64,000 nucleotides of DNA from an uncultured Alistipes sp. (GCA_900553175.1 USCH01000001.1:62001-126000); one strand, 5' to 3'; numbered from the stretch's first letter, positions 25,136 through 34,378 are shown. Notes: generated by a model not told the origin, from the letters alone. Program-made: numbers and translations.

Positions 25136-25672
25136 ATGCGTAAAATCACCAACGAAGAGCTGGGGCGCCCGACCCCCGAGGAGTATGCCGCGGCGGAGAA
25201 GATGCCCGTCGCGGTGGTGCTCGACAACATCCGGTCGTTGCAGAATGTCGGGGCTTTTTTCCGCACCTGCGACGCCTTTGCCGTCGAACGGATCCTCCTG
25301 TGCGGCATCACGGCCGCGCCGCCCAGCCGCGACATCCACAAGACGGCGCTCGGAGCCGAGCTCACCGTGCCGTGGAGCCATTGCGCCTCGACGGAGGAGT
25401 GCATCGGACGGCTGCGCGGCGAGGGGTGCGAGGTGTGGGCCGTCGAGCAGGTCGAGGGCTCGGTGCCGCTCGAAAGGTTCGAACCCCGGCCGGGCGTGCG
25501 CTATGCCTTGGTCTTCGGCAACGAGGTCGCGGGGGTGAGCCAGGAGGCGGTCGACCTTTGCTGCGGGGCCATCGAGATCCCGCAGGCCGGCGTCAAGCAT
25601 TCGGTCAACGTTTCGGTGGCGGGCGGCGTGGTGCTGTGGCGCTTCTTCGAGAAGCTGAAAAGGAAAAATTGA
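25136..25672 (+). CDS. SpoU/TrmH-family RNA 2'-O-methyltransferase
   Basis: A 178-residue SPOUT methyltransferase. Motif 1 is NIRSLQNVGAFFRT, motif 2 LVFGNEVAGVS and motif 3 IEIPQAGVKHSVNVSVAGG; together they form the trefoil-knot SAM site. It lacks the L30e-like N-terminal domain of RlmB. The target is probably tRNA or rRNA ribose and cannot be settled from sequence. Confidence 0.92.
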   Translation: MRKITNEELGRPTPEEYAAAEKMPVAVVLDNIRSLQNVGAFFRTCDAFAVERILLCGITAAPPSRDIHKTALGAELTVPWSHCASTEECIGRLRGEGCEVWAVEQVEGSVPLERFEPRPGVRYALVFGNEVAGVSQEAVDLCCGAIEIPQAGVKHSVNVSVAGGVVLWRFFEKLKRKN

Positions 25673-25741
25673 GAATCGACGGCGAAGTGCTGCGCTGCGG
25701 CGTTGCGGAGAAGCGGATTTCTCATTCTCGATTTTTAATTC

Positions 25742-25749
25742 TATTTTTG
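25742..25749 (+). promoter_or_regulatory. -7 box of panB
   Basis: TATTTTTG lies 26 bases upstream of ATG25,776. Confidence 0.55.
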
Positions 25750-25775
25750 CCCCCGATTCAAAACCCAAATTCAAG

Positions 25776-26591
25776 ATGTCAGTAGAAAGTACGGTAAGAG
25801 CCGTGACGACCTACCGTCTCACGGAGATGAAACAGCGGGGCGAGAAGATCGCCATGCTCACTTCTTACGATTATTCGATGGCCCGGATCGTCGATGCCGC
25901 AGGGATCGATGTCATTCTGGTGGGCGATTCGGCCGCCAATGTCATGGCCGGCTACGAAACGACGCTGCCCATCACGCTCGATATGATGATTTACCACGCG
26001 CGGTCGGTGGTGCGGGCCGTGGAGCGGGCGCTGGTGGTGGTCGACCTGCCGTTCGGCACCTATCAGGGCAATTCGAAGGTGGCGCTCGATTCGGCCATCC
26101 GCATCATGAAGGAGACCGAGGCCGACGCCGTGAAGATGGAGGGCGGCGAGGAGATTCTCGAATCCGTCCAGCGCATCCTCTCGGCCGGCATTCCGGTCAT
26201 GGGCCATCTGGGCCTCACGCCGCAGTCGATCCACAAGTTCGGCACCTATGCCGTGCGGGCCAAGGAGGAGGCCGAGGCCGCGAAGCTCGTGCGCGATGCC
26301 CGGCTCCTGAGCGATGCCGGCTGCTTCGCCTGCGTGCTGGAGAAGATACCCGCCGCGCTGGCTGCGCGCGTGACGGCCGAGATACCGATCCCCACGATCG
26401 GCATCGGCGCCGGCGGCGCCTGCGACGGACAGGTGCTCGTCATCCACGACATGCTGGGCATCAACAAGGGCTTCTCGCCCCGCTTCCTGCGCCGCTATGC
26501 CGACCTGCACACGATCATGACCGATGCCGTGGCGGGCTATGTCCGCGACGTGAAGGAGTGCGATTTCCCCAACGAGAAAGAGCAATACTGA
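25776..26591 (+). CDS. panB: Ketopantoate hydroxymethyltransferase
   Basis: First committed step of pantothenate (CoA) synthesis: transfers a hydroxymethyl group from methylene-tetrahydrofolate to 2-oxoisovalerate. The 271-residue TIM barrel has MLTSYDYSMARIVDAAGID, the Mg site VGDSAANVMAGYETTLP, DLPFGTYQ, VKMEGG, GHLGLTPQS, the catalytic Glu in CVLEKIPAALA, and TIGIGAGGACDGQVLV. It stands alone before a strong terminator. Confidence 0.96.
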   Translation: MSVESTVRAVTTYRLTEMKQRGEKIAMLTSYDYSMARIVDAAGIDVILVGDSAANVMAGYETTLPITLDMMIYHARSVVRAVERALVVVDLPFGTYQGNSKVALDSAIRIMKETEADAVKMEGGEEILESVQRILSAGIPVMGHLGLTPQSIHKFGTYAVRAKEEAEAAKLVRDARLLSDAGCFACVLEKIPAALAARVTAEIPIPTIGIGAGGACDGQVLVIHDMLGINKGFSPRFLRRYADLHTIMTDAVAGYVRDVKECDFPNEKEQY

Positions 26592-26664
26592 CATAAAGGA
26601 GAGAGACGGAAGATTGGGGGCGGAGCCCTCCGGCCGCTCTTCCGCCTGTCGTCCGATTTTTCGA

Positions 26665-26692
26665 AGCGCGCTGTTCCGGCAGCGCGCTTTTT
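26665..26692 (+). terminator. panB terminator
   Basis: AGCGCGCTG (26,665-26,673) pairs with CAGCGCGCT (26,680-26,688) around TTCCGG, followed by a T-run. The rest of 26,592-26,801 shows no gene. Confidence 0.92.
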
Positions 26693-26777
26693 CCGTTCCG
26701 GCGGAGCCCGGGCGGATCCGCCCGGTCGTTTCGTTTGAGAAAATGTTGATAAATTTTTGCCGAAACGGAGCGGCCGG

Positions 26778-26809
26778 TTGGGCCGTTCGGAAAAAAATGA
26801 TTACTTTTG
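26778..26809 (+). promoter_or_regulatory. guaB promoter
   Basis: TTG at 26,778 is 21 bases before TACTTTTG at 26,802-26,809, a good match to the Bacteroidota -33/-7 pair, 24 bases before ATG26,834. Confidence 0.65.
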
Positions 26810-26833
26810 CGAGCAACAAAAATCCGCGTTCTT

Positions 26834-28312
26834 ATGTCGTTTATCAATGAGAGGGTGCAGCCCGAAGGACTTACGTTCGACGACGTGCTGTTGGTACCCG
26901 CCTATTCGGAAGTGTTGCCGCGAGAGGTCCGTCTCGAAACCCGCTTTTCGCGTAATATCGCTCTCAACATCCCCATCGTCTCCGCCGCCATGGACACCGT
27001 GACCGAGGCGCCGCTGGCCATCGCTCTGGCCCGCGAAGGAGGCATCGGCGTCATCCATAAGAACATGACCATCGCCGAGCAGGCGGCCCACGTGCGGCGG
27101 GTGAAGCGTGCCGAGAACGGCATGATCTACGATCCCGTGACCATCTCGCGCGACGATACGGTGGGCGACGCGCTGGCGCTGATGTCCGAGAACAAGATCG
27201 GCGGCATTCCGGTCGTCGATGCGGACCGCCGCCTGATCGGCATCGTCACCAACCGCGACCTGCGTTTCCAGCGCGACATGGCGCGTCCGATCGCCGAGGT
27301 GATGACCCCCGGCGATCGTCTGATAACGACCCATAAGACCGAACTGGAGCACGCTTCGGACGTGCTGCTCAACAACAAGATCGAGAAACTTCCCGTCGTG
27401 GACGACGAAGGCCGTCTGGTGGGCCTCATCACCTATAAGGACATCACCAAGGTGCAGGATCATCCCAATGCCTGCAAGGATTCGAAGGGGCGCCTGCGCG
27501 TGGCCGCCGGCGTGGGAATCACGCCCGACGTCATGGAGCGCGTCGCGGCGCTCGTGGCCGAGGATGTCGACGCCGTGGTGCTCGATTCGGCGCACGGCCA
27601 CTCCCGGAACATCGTCACGGCCCTGAAGCGGATCAAGGCCGCCTACCCGTCGCTCGATGTGGTGGTGGGCAACATCGCCACGGCCGAAGCCGCGCGGTTC
27701 CTGATCGACGCCGGCGCCGACGGCATCAAGGTGGGCATCGGGCCGGGTTCGATCTGCACCACGCGCATCATCGCGGGCGTGGGCGTGCCGCAGCTGTCGG
27801 CCATCTACGCCGCCGCCTCCCAGGCCGCCGGATCGGGCGTTCCGGTCATCGCCGACGGCGGACTGCGCTACTCGGGCGACATCGTCAAGGCGCTGGCCGC
27901 GGGCGGCGACTGCGTGATGATCGGTTCGATGTTCGCCGGCACGGAGGAGGCTCCGGGCGAGACGATTATCTACAACGGCCGCAAGTTCAAGTCCTACCGC
28001 GGCATGGGGTCGATCGACGCCATGAAGGCCGGCTCGGCCGACCGCTATTTCCAGAAGGGCTGCGAGGGCAACATCAACAAACTCGTACCCGAGGGCATCG
28101 TGGCGCGCGTGCCGTTCAAGGGTTCGCTCAGCGAGACGGTCTACCAGCTCGTCGGCGGCATCCGCTCGGGCATGGGCTACTGCGGCGCGGCGGACATCGC
28201 GGCCCTGCAAAAGGCGCAGTTCATCCGCATCACCTCCTCGGGCATGCAGGAGAGCCACCCCCACGACGTGGCCATCACGCGCGAGGCGCCCAACTATTCG
28301 AGCGAACGTTAA
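26834..28312 (+). CDS. guaB: IMP dehydrogenase
   Basis: NAD-dependent oxidation of IMP to XMP, the rate-limiting step of guanine nucleotide synthesis. The 492-residue barrel is interrupted by two CBS domains (residues about 95-210, with NKIGGIPVVDADRRLIGIVT and KLPVVDDEGRLVGLIT). The catalytic loop GIGPGSICTTR carries Cys308. GGLRYSGDIVKALAAGG and the mobile flap GMGSIDAM follow. MSFINERVQPEGLTFDDVLL is the family start. guaA lies two small genes downstream. Confidence 0.97.
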   Translation: MSFINERVQPEGLTFDDVLLVPAYSEVLPREVRLETRFSRNIALNIPIVSAAMDTVTEAPLAIALAREGGIGVIHKNMTIAEQAAHVRRVKRAENGMIYDPVTISRDDTVGDALALMSENKIGGIPVVDADRRLIGIVTNRDLRFQRDMARPIAEVMTPGDRLITTHKTELEHASDVLLNNKIEKLPVVDDEGRLVGLITYKDITKVQDHPNACKDSKGRLRVAAGVGITPDVMERVAALVAEDVDAVVLDSAHGHSRNIVTALKRIKAAYPSLDVVVGNIATAEAARFLIDAGADGIKVGIGPGSICTTRIIAGVGVPQLSAIYAAASQAAGSGVPVIADGGLRYSGDIVKALAAGGDCVMIGSMFAGTEEAPGETIIYNGRKFKSYRGMGSIDAMKAGSADRYFQKGCEGNINKLVPEGIVARVPFKGSLSETVYQLVGGIRSGMGYCGAADIAALQKAQFIRITSSGMQESHPHDVAITREAPNYSSER

Positions 28313-28324
28313 AAATCCAGGGCT

Positions 28325-28549
28325 ATGGCAGACAACAACCGGCAGGCGACCAAACTCGACGGGGCGGTTCTGGCGTTTTTCGCCGTGCTGTTCGCGGTGT
28401 GGCTCTGTACGGGCCGCCCCGACTGGCTCCGCTACCTCTGCCTGGGGCTGGCGCTCCTCTATATCTTCGTCATCCGCATCGTGGCCTACAACTGCCGCAA
28501 GCGCAGGGCGGATGCCGGGTCGGACGGGAAAAACGATCTTCGGTCATGA
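28325..28549 (+). CDS. Small two-helix membrane protein between guaB and guaA
   Basis: A 74-residue protein starting 12 bases after guaB. It has two hydrophobic helices (GAVLAFFAVLFAVWLCTG and YLCLGLALLYIFVIRIV) and a basic then acidic tail (NCRKRRADAGSDGKNDLRS). No family recognised. The next gene starts inside its stop codon (ATGA), which supports real translation. Confidence 0.7.
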   Translation: MADNNRQATKLDGAVLAFFAVLFAVWLCTGRPDWLRYLCLGLALLYIFVIRIVAYNCRKRRADAGSDGKNDLRS

Positions 28550-28884
28550 TGGACGCCGAGATAGCTGCCTGCGGCCTTTTCTGCGGCGCCTGCCCGCAGA
28601 AAAGCAAGGGCAAATGCCCCGGCTGCCGCGACTGCGAAAAAGCCGTCTGGTGCAAGGTGCGCACGTGCTGCCTGGAACACGGGTGGCGGAGCTGTGCCGA
28701 GTGCACGACGACTTCGGCCGACCGTTGCAGAACATTCAATAATTTCTATGCCAAGCTCTTCTCGCTTATCTTCCGCTCCGACCGGCAGGGGTGCATCGAC
28801 CGCATCCGCGAGGTCGGACACGAGGCTTTCGCCGAGGAGATGCGGCTGGCCGGCCGGATGAACCGGCCCGTAACGAAAAAATAA
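28546..28884 (+). CDS. DUF3795 cysteine-rich protein
   Basis: A 112-residue protein of the DUF3795 family. It carries many Cys pairs, probably metal-binding: CGLFCGACP, GKCPGCRDCEKAVWCKVRTCCLEHG and SCAECTTTS. A zinc or iron-sulfur role is likely, but its function is unknown. ATG28,546 overlaps the previous stop; a second ATG follows directly at 28,549. Cotranscribed with guaB and probably guaA. Confidence 0.85.
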   Translation: MMDAEIAACGLFCGACPQKSKGKCPGCRDCEKAVWCKVRTCCLEHGWRSCAECTTTSADRCRTFNNFYAKLFSLIFRSDRQGCIDRIREVGHEAFAEEMRLAGRMNRPVTKK

Positions 28885-28973
28885 CGAAGGCCTCTTTGAA
28901 GCGGAGCGGAGTTTCGGGCTTGCCCGGACTGCGCCCGCAGCGGGAAGGACTCACGAACAAGGAACCACCGTAC

Positions 28974-30500
28974 ATGGAAAAAATCCTCATTCTCGATTTC
29001 GGTTCGCAGTATACGCAGCTCATCGCCCGGCGCGTGCGCGAGCTGAACGTCTACTGCGAAATCCATCCGTTCAACAAGATTCCGGCGCTCGACGCATCGG
29101 TGCGGGGCGTGATTCTTTCGGGCAGCCCCTATTCGGTGCGCGACGCACAGGCCCCGGCTCCCGATCTCGGGCCGATCAAGGGGCGTCTGCCTCTGCTGGG
29201 CGTCTGCTACGGCGCGCAGTATCTGGCCGCAGCCTACGGCGGCGAGGTGCAGCCGGCGCCCAGCCGCGAGTACGGACGGGCGATGCTGACCGTCGGCGAC
29301 GCCTCCGATCCTTTGCTGGCCGGGCTGCCCGCCAGGACGCAGGTGTGGATGTCGCACGGCGACACGATCACTTCCGTCCCCGACGGTTATCGCCCGATCG
29401 CCGGCACGGAGGACGTCCGCGTCGCGGCGTTCCGCGTCGAGGGCGAGCGGACGTGGGGCATCCAGTTCCATCCCGAGGTCTACCATTCGACCGACGGCAC
29501 GCAGCTGCTGAAAAATTTCGTGGTCGGCATCTGCGGCTGCACGCAGAGCTGGACCTCGGAGAGCTTCGTCGAGGCGACCGTGCGCGAGCTGCGCGGGAAA
29601 CTGGGCGACGACCGGGTGGTGCTGGGCCTTTCGGGCGGCGTCGATTCGTCGGTGGCCGCCGTGCTGCTGCACAAGGCCATCGGACGCAACCTCTACTGCA
29701 TCTTCGTCGACTCGGGTCTGCTGCGCAAGAACGAATTCGAGGAGGTGCTCGCCTCCTACGAGAACATGGGCCTGAATGTCAAGGGCGTGAAGGCCGGGGC
29801 CAAGTTCCTGGGCGATCTGGCGGGCGTGAGCGACCCCGAACGCAAGCGCAAGATCATCGGCCGCGATTTCGTGGAGGTCTTCAACGAGGAGGCGCAGCGC
29901 ATCGCCGACGTGAAGTGGCTGGCGCAGGGAACGATCTATCCCGACGTCATCGAGTCGTGCTCGGTCAACGGCCCTTCGGCGACGATCAAGTCGCACCACA
30001 ACGTGGGCGGCCTGCCCGAGAAGATGAACCTCCGGATCGTCGAGCCGCTGCGACTGCTGTTCAAGGACGAGGTGCGCCGTGTGGGCCGCTCGCTGGGCAT
30101 TTCCGAGCAGCTCATCGGCCGCCATCCCTTCCCGGGGCCGGGTCTGGCGATCCGCATTCTGGGCGACATCACGCCCGAGAAGGTCGAAATCCTGCAGAAC
30201 GTCGATAAGATCTACATCGACTCCCTGCGTGCGGCGGGGCTCTACGACAAGGTGTGGCAGGCGGGAGCCATCCTGCTGCCTGTCCGGAGCGTGGGCGTCA
30301 TGGGCGACGAACGCACCTACGAGAGCTGCGTGGCGCTGCGCGCCGTGACCTCGACCGACGGCATGACGGCCGACTGGGTGCACCTGCCCTACGAGTTTCT
30401 GGCCGACGTGTCGAACGAAATCATCAACAAGGTGCGCGGCGTCAACCGCGTGGTCTACGACATCTCCTCCAAACCGCCCGCAACCATCGAGTGGGAGTAG
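28974..30500 (+). CDS. guaA: GMP synthase (glutamine-hydrolysing)
   Basis: Converts XMP to GMP using ATP and glutamine. The 508-residue protein has an N-terminal class I amidotransferase (LILDFGSQYTQLIARRVREL, Cys78 in GVCYGAQY, GIQFHPEVYHS), then the ATP-pyrophosphatase loop LSGGVDSSVAA near residue 220, and the dimerisation domain with GRHPFPGPGLAIR and the C-terminal PPATIEWE. MEKILILDFG at 28,974 is the start. With guaB it forms the complete IMP-to-GMP route in one cluster. Confidence 0.97.
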   Translation: MEKILILDFGSQYTQLIARRVRELNVYCEIHPFNKIPALDASVRGVILSGSPYSVRDAQAPAPDLGPIKGRLPLLGVCYGAQYLAAAYGGEVQPAPSREYGRAMLTVGDASDPLLAGLPARTQVWMSHGDTITSVPDGYRPIAGTEDVRVAAFRVEGERTWGIQFHPEVYHSTDGTQLLKNFVVGICGCTQSWTSESFVEATVRELRGKLGDDRVVLGLSGGVDSSVAAVLLHKAIGRNLYCIFVDSGLLRKNEFEEVLASYENMGLNVKGVKAGAKFLGDLAGVSDPERKRKIIGRDFVEVFNEEAQRIADVKWLAQGTIYPDVIESCSVNGPSATIKSHHNVGGLPEKMNLRIVEPLRLLFKDEVRRVGRSLGISEQLIGRHPFPGPGLAIRILGDITPEKVEILQNVDKIYIDSLRAAGLYDKVWQAGAILLPVRSVGVMGDERTYESCVALRAVTSTDGMTADWVHLPYEFLADVSNEIINKVRGVNRVVYDISSKPPATIEWE

Positions 30501-30555
30501 CCGGAGCGGAATCGCCCGGCGAGGGAAAGGTGTCGCGGTTTCGTGACGGATCGTT

Positions 30556-31050
30556 ATGACCGATTTCGCTGCCATCGACTTCGAGACGGCCAACCGTCAC
30601 CGGGCGAGCGTCTGCTCGGTCGGCGTGGTCGTCGTGCGCGGCGGTGAGGTGACCGAATCGCTTTACCGCCTGATCCGTCCGCGCCCCAACTATTACAGCC
30701 GCTTCACCACGGCCGTTCACGGCCTTACGCATGCCGATACCGACGGGGCCCCCGAGTTCGGGGAGGTGTGGCGCGAGGTGGCGCCTATGGTCGAGGGTTT
30801 GCCGCTCGTGGCGCACAATGCGCCTTTCGACGAAGGGTGTCTGCGGGCGGCATTCGATCTTTTCGACATGCCGTGGCCCGGCTACGAATTCCTTTGCACG
30901 TGCCGGGCGTCGCGCCGGGTCTTCGGCCGCCGCCTGCCCGACCACCGGCTGGGTACCGTTGCCGCAGCCTGCGGTTACGACCTGCGGAACCACCACCACG
31001 CCCTGGCCGATGCCGAGGCGTGCGCCCGGATCGCGCTGAAGATACTTTGA
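30556..31050 (+). CDS. DnaQ-like 3'-5' exonuclease
   Basis: A 164-residue DEDDh exonuclease. ExoI is FAAIDFETAN (Asp and Glu), ExoII is LVAHNAPFDEGCL and ExoIII is NHHHALADAEACA with the His and Asp. It resembles stand-alone epsilon-like nucleases of Bacteroidota and acts on DNA or RNA 3' ends. It is not fused to a polymerase or GIY-YIG domain. It lies 55 bases after guaA, with no clear terminator between. Confidence 0.9.
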   Translation: MTDFAAIDFETANRHRASVCSVGVVVVRGGEVTESLYRLIRPRPNYYSRFTTAVHGLTHADTDGAPEFGEVWREVAPMVEGLPLVAHNAPFDEGCLRAAFDLFDMPWPGYEFLCTCRASRRVFGRRLPDHRLGTVAAACGYDLRNHHHALADAEACARIALKIL

Positions 31051-31142
31051 GCGCCCGGCCGGGCCGGCTCCGGCTGTCCGGGTTCCGGGGGCGGAATGCC
31101 GCGCTCTCCGGCTCAGCCGGAAGGCGGCGCCTCCGCGCGGAT

Positions 31143-32348
31143 TCAGAGCCCCACCTCCACCTGCACGGCGAAGTGCCAGCGGGAATAATCCTCCTTTGCG
31201 GCATGGCTGCGGCGGTCGTAGGAGACGTCGGCCTGCACTTTCAGCGCATGCCCCGCGATGTAGCGCGAGACGGCTGCGGTGGTCCGGGTGCGGCGGCGGT
31301 ATCCGGCCCGGGGCTGCACCTCGGCGCGGGGCAGGAGAGCCGAGCTGCGCAGGGCTACCTCCCATTTGCGTCGGATGAGGTAGCCGGCCTGCACGCTGAA
31401 GCCCCAGCCGGTGTAGATCCATGTCCGGGCTTCGTCGTCGAAAACGGGATCGGAGCAGGTGCGTCCCATGAAATCGGCGCAGAACGAAAATCCCCGGTAC
31501 TTGAGTACGGCGTCCGCATACCAGTTCCCGAAATCGCGGCTCGCTCCGTCGGGCAGGAGGTCGCCGCGCTGCCCTTGGGTCCGCACGGCCTTGCGGTTGA
31601 AGGAGTAGGCCCCGGCGAGCATGAGCCGGACCCGTTCCTCGTGGGCCAGGTCGCCCTCGAACGATTCGCCCTTTTGCCGGAACCGTCCGAAAGGGTAGAG
31701 CTCCACCCGCTTCGTGCAGACCAGTCCGCCGTTGGACGAGCGGCCCCAGTTTCGCCCTTCGCCCAGGGTGACGGAGCTTTTGACCGTGACCGTGAATCCC
31801 TGTTCGCGGGGCAGGTCGTACTGTCCGAAAACGCCGAAATCGCGGTCGGCGCCGAACGTGCCGTTGACGATGCTGCGGTCGACGAACTGCAACACGCCCG
31901 ACGAGGTGATCTGTGCGCGGCCTGCCGGGATTTTGGTCTGACCCAATGCGAAACTCCAGACCCGGCGGGGGCTGTACCGCAGGATCGCATCGCTGATGAG
32001 GTCGGCGTTGCTGCGGGCGTTGGCGGCATGTCCCGCGAACCCGAGCTGGATGGAGTAGGTCAGCTTCGGCGAGCGGATGTGTCCGTCGAACTTGACTTGC
32101 AGCCGTTTGATGCGGGCCTCGATTTCGTCCAGCCCGAAATCGCGGTTCAGCGAGACCGCCGCGAGGTCCTGCATCCGCAGCCGCATCGTCAGCGAGAAGC
32201 CTCCGCCCGGTGCGCGGTAGGTGATGCCCTTGCCGATTTCGACGGCCCGTTTGTGCCGCAGGGTGTCGGGAGTCTGCGCCGAGGCCGTGCCGCCGGACAA
32301 TCCCAGGAATAGTAAAACGAAAGCTGTTTTCCGGAGGTCTGTCTGCAT
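31143..32348 (-). CDS. Porin O/P-family outer-membrane porin
   Basis: A 401-residue porin resembling phosphate-selective porins OprO/OprP (Porin_O_P family). A signal peptide (FVLLFLGLSGGTASAQ) precedes RLRMQDLAAVSLNRDFG, FDGHIRSPKLTYSIQLGFAG and alternating strands ending FAVQVEVGL. RRVWSFALGQTKIPAGRAQ is typical of the group. Phosphate or general anion selectivity is a family inference; no Pho-box was seen. It is monocistronic. Confidence 0.87.
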   Translation of the reverse strand: MQTDLRKTAFVLLFLGLSGGTASAQTPDTLRHKRAVEIGKGITYRAPGGGFSLTMRLRMQDLAAVSLNRDFGLDEIEARIKRLQVKFDGHIRSPKLTYSIQLGFAGHAANARSNADLISDAILRYSPRRVWSFALGQTKIPAGRAQITSSGVLQFVDRSIVNGTFGADRDFGVFGQYDLPREQGFTVTVKSSVTLGEGRNWGRSSNGGLVCTKRVELYPFGRFRQKGESFEGDLAHEERVRLMLAGAYSFNRKAVRTQGQRGDLLPDGASRDFGNWYADAVLKYRGFSFCADFMGRTCSDPVFDDEARTWIYTGWGFSVQAGYLIRRKWEVALRSSALLPRAEVQPRAGYRRRTRTTAAVSRYIAGHALKVQADVSYDRRSHAAKEDYSRWHFAVQVEVGL

Positions 32349-32439
32349 GCCGCACCCCGGTGCAATTACTGTGCTGATTTTTTAGCGGGACGCTCGGGCG
32401 GCATGTGCGCACGAACCCTTTCGTGCGCCCGGAAACGAA

Positions 32440-32469
32440 AAAGACTGCAAACCTGTGTTTGCAGTCTTT
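32440..32469 (-). terminator. tRNA-Ser terminator
   Basis: AAAGACTGCAAAC (32,440-32,452) pairs with GTTTGCAGTCTTT (32,457-32,469). On the minus strand it ends in a T-run directly downstream of the tRNA gene. Confidence 0.88.
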
Positions 32470-32480
32470 CGGCATTTTTG

Positions 32481-32569
32481 CGGAGAGAACGAGATTCGAA
32501 CTCGTGGTACGGATTACTCCGTACGTCGGTTTAGCAAACCGGTGGTTTCAGCCACTCACCCATCTCTCC
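32481..32569 (-). tRNA. tRNA-Ser(GCU)
   Basis: An 89-nt class II tRNA. Acceptor strands are GGAGAGA and TCTCTCC, with discriminator G. The anticodon stem-loop CCGGT-TTGCTAA-ACCG carries GCT and decodes AGC/AGU. The long variable arm TACGGAGTAATCCGTA and T-loop GAGTTCGAATCTC are clear. The CCA end is not encoded. Confidence 0.97.
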
Positions 32570-32608
32570 GGGCACCCTCGGACACGCCGAAGCGTGTGAA
32601 AAGGTGTG

Positions 32609-32616
32609 CAAATATA
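32609..32616 (-). promoter_or_regulatory. -7 box of tRNA-Ser
   Basis: TATATTTG on the minus strand, 39 bases upstream of the tRNA 5' end. The stretch 32,617-32,805 has no gene, RNA or repeat that I can recognise. Confidence 0.6.
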
Positions 32617-32805
32617 GAATCTTTTCGGGAGAATGCAAAGAAATATCGCTAAAAAAACGGAATTTATGCGGAACCGCTCTCCCGCAAAGGCCGCAACGAG
32701 TGCCGGAAAGCGGCGGCCGTGCATGCGGCCCCCGGTTCCGAATGCGGGCCCGTCCGCATTTTGGAACCGGATTTGCCGGACCGGCGGCGGGGCGGCCGTT
32801 TTTCC

Positions 32806-32888
32806 GTATCTTCGGCTTCGCCCGGAATGCTCCCGCCCCGGCAAAATGCGAACATGCTTGTTTTTGCGCTCACTTATTCGTATCTTCG
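32806..32888 (+). repeat. Promoter-bearing dyad element, copy 2 (sufB promoter)
   Basis: It shares GGCAAAATGC (from 32,840), an imperfect dyad GCGAAC-AT-GCTTGT, TTTTTGCGCTCACTTATTCG and a TATCTTCG -7 box at 32,881-32,888. The TTG at 32,858-32,860 is 20 bases upstream. A second TATCTTCGGCTTCGCC lies at its left edge. It ends 31 bases before sufB and probably drives the suf operon. Confidence 0.7.
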
Positions 32889-32919
32889 CACGATATTTCG
32901 CCCGAAAGGGCCGTAAGGA

Positions 32920-34365
32920 ATGGCAGACAACGAGAAAGAGATATTGCAGGACCTCGGCGGTCAGGAGTACAAATACGGCTTCACCACCGACATCGAGACC
33001 GATTTCATCCGCAAGGGGCTCGATGAGGAGGTCGTGCGCCTGATTTCCGCCAAGAAGGGCGAGCCGGAGTGGATGACCGAGCGGCGGGTGGCGGCCTACC
33101 GCCATTGGCTGACGCTGGCGCCTCCGGCATGGGCGCACCTGAAGATTCCCGAAATCGATTTCCAGGAGATCATCTACTATGCGGCCCCCAAGCCCAAAAA
33201 GCAGCTCTCGTCGATGGACGAGGTGGACCCCGAGCTCAAGCGCACCTTCGACAAGCTGGGCATCCCGCTCGAGGAGCAGATGGCGCTTTCGGGCGTCGCG
33301 GTCGACGCCGTGATGGATTCGGTTTCGGTCAAAACCACCTTCCGGGAGACGCTGGCCGGGCTGGGCATCGTTTTCTGCTCGATTTCCGAGGCGCTGCGCG
33401 ACTATCCCGATCTGGTCCGGAAATACCTCGGCAGCGTCGTGCCCCATACCGACAACTTCTACGCCGCCCTGAATGCCGCCGTCTTCTCCGACGGATCGTT
33501 CTGCTACATCCCCAAGGGGGTGCGGTGCCCGATGGAGCTGTCGACCTATTTCCGCATCAACGCCGCCGGCACGGGGCAGTTCGAACGGACGCTCATCGTC
33601 GCCGACGAAGGCGCCTACGTCAGCTATCTGGAGGGATGCACGGCCCCGCAGCGCGACGAGAACCAGCTGCATGCCGCCGTGGTCGAAATCGTCGTCGAGC
33701 GCGACGCCGAGGTGAAGTATTCCACCGTCCAGAACTGGTATCCCGGCGATAGGGAGGGCCGGGGCGGCATCTACAACTTCGTCACCAAGCGGGGCATCTG
33801 CCGCGAGAATGCGCGCCTTTCGTGGACGCAGGTCGAGACCGGCTCGGCCATCACGTGGAAATACCCGAGCTGCATCCTCGCGGGCGACAATTCGTCGGGC
33901 GAGTTCTACTCGGTGGCCATGACCAACAACCTCCAGCAGGCCGACACGGGCACCAAGATGATCCACATCGGCCGCAACACGCGCAGCCGCATCGTGTCGA
34001 AGGGCATTTCGGCCGGCCGCAGCGAGAACTCCTACCGCGGTCTGGTCCGTGTGGGCAGGGGGGCCGAGGGGGCGCGCAACTACTCGCAGTGCGATTCGCT
34101 GCTCATCGGCGACAAGTGCGGTGCGCACACCTTTCCCACGGTCGACTGCCGCAATCCGTCGGCGGTCGTCGAGCACGAGGCCACCACGTCGAAGATCTCC
34201 GACGACCAGCTCTTCTACTGCAACCAGCGCGGCCTTTCGACCGAGGATGCCGTGGGGCTGATCGTCAACGGCTATGCCCGCGAGGTGCTGGCCAAGCTGC
34301 CTATGGAGTTCGCCGTTGAGGCGCAGAAACTTTTGTCCCTCAGTCTGGAGGGTTCGGTAGGATAA
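32920..34365 (+). CDS. sufB: Fe-S cluster assembly scaffold SufB
   Basis: A 481-residue scaffold of the SufBCD complex for iron-sulfur cluster assembly. Family segments are LTLAPPAWAHLKIPEIDFQ, KTTFRETLAGLGIVFCSISEA, VFSDGSFCYIPKGVRCPMEL, the beta-helix core LSWTQVETGSAITWKYPSC, and the C-terminal CGAHTFPTVDCRNPSAVVEHEATTS in parts. First gene of sufB-sufC-sufD-sufS; no SufE or SufU gene is adjacent. Confidence 0.97.
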   Translation: MADNEKEILQDLGGQEYKYGFTTDIETDFIRKGLDEEVVRLISAKKGEPEWMTERRVAAYRHWLTLAPPAWAHLKIPEIDFQEIIYYAAPKPKKQLSSMDEVDPELKRTFDKLGIPLEEQMALSGVAVDAVMDSVSVKTTFRETLAGLGIVFCSISEALRDYPDLVRKYLGSVVPHTDNFYAALNAAVFSDGSFCYIPKGVRCPMELSTYFRINAAGTGQFERTLIVADEGAYVSYLEGCTAPQRDENQLHAAVVEIVVERDAEVKYSTVQNWYPGDREGRGGIYNFVTKRGICRENARLSWTQVETGSAITWKYPSCILAGDNSSGEFYSVAMTNNLQQADTGTKMIHIGRNTRSRIVSKGISAGRSENSYRGLVRVGRGAEGARNYSQCDSLLIGDKCGAHTFPTVDCRNPSAVVEHEATTSKISDDQLFYCNQRGLSTEDAVGLIVNGYAREVLAKLPMEFAVEAQKLLSLSLEGSVG

Positions 34366-34378
34366 AACGGAAAGAGAT

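Noticed and set aside
22290..25538. 1082-codon plus-strand frame across glnS and the barrel gene
   Set aside because: It is antisense to two well supported genes and shows no domain.
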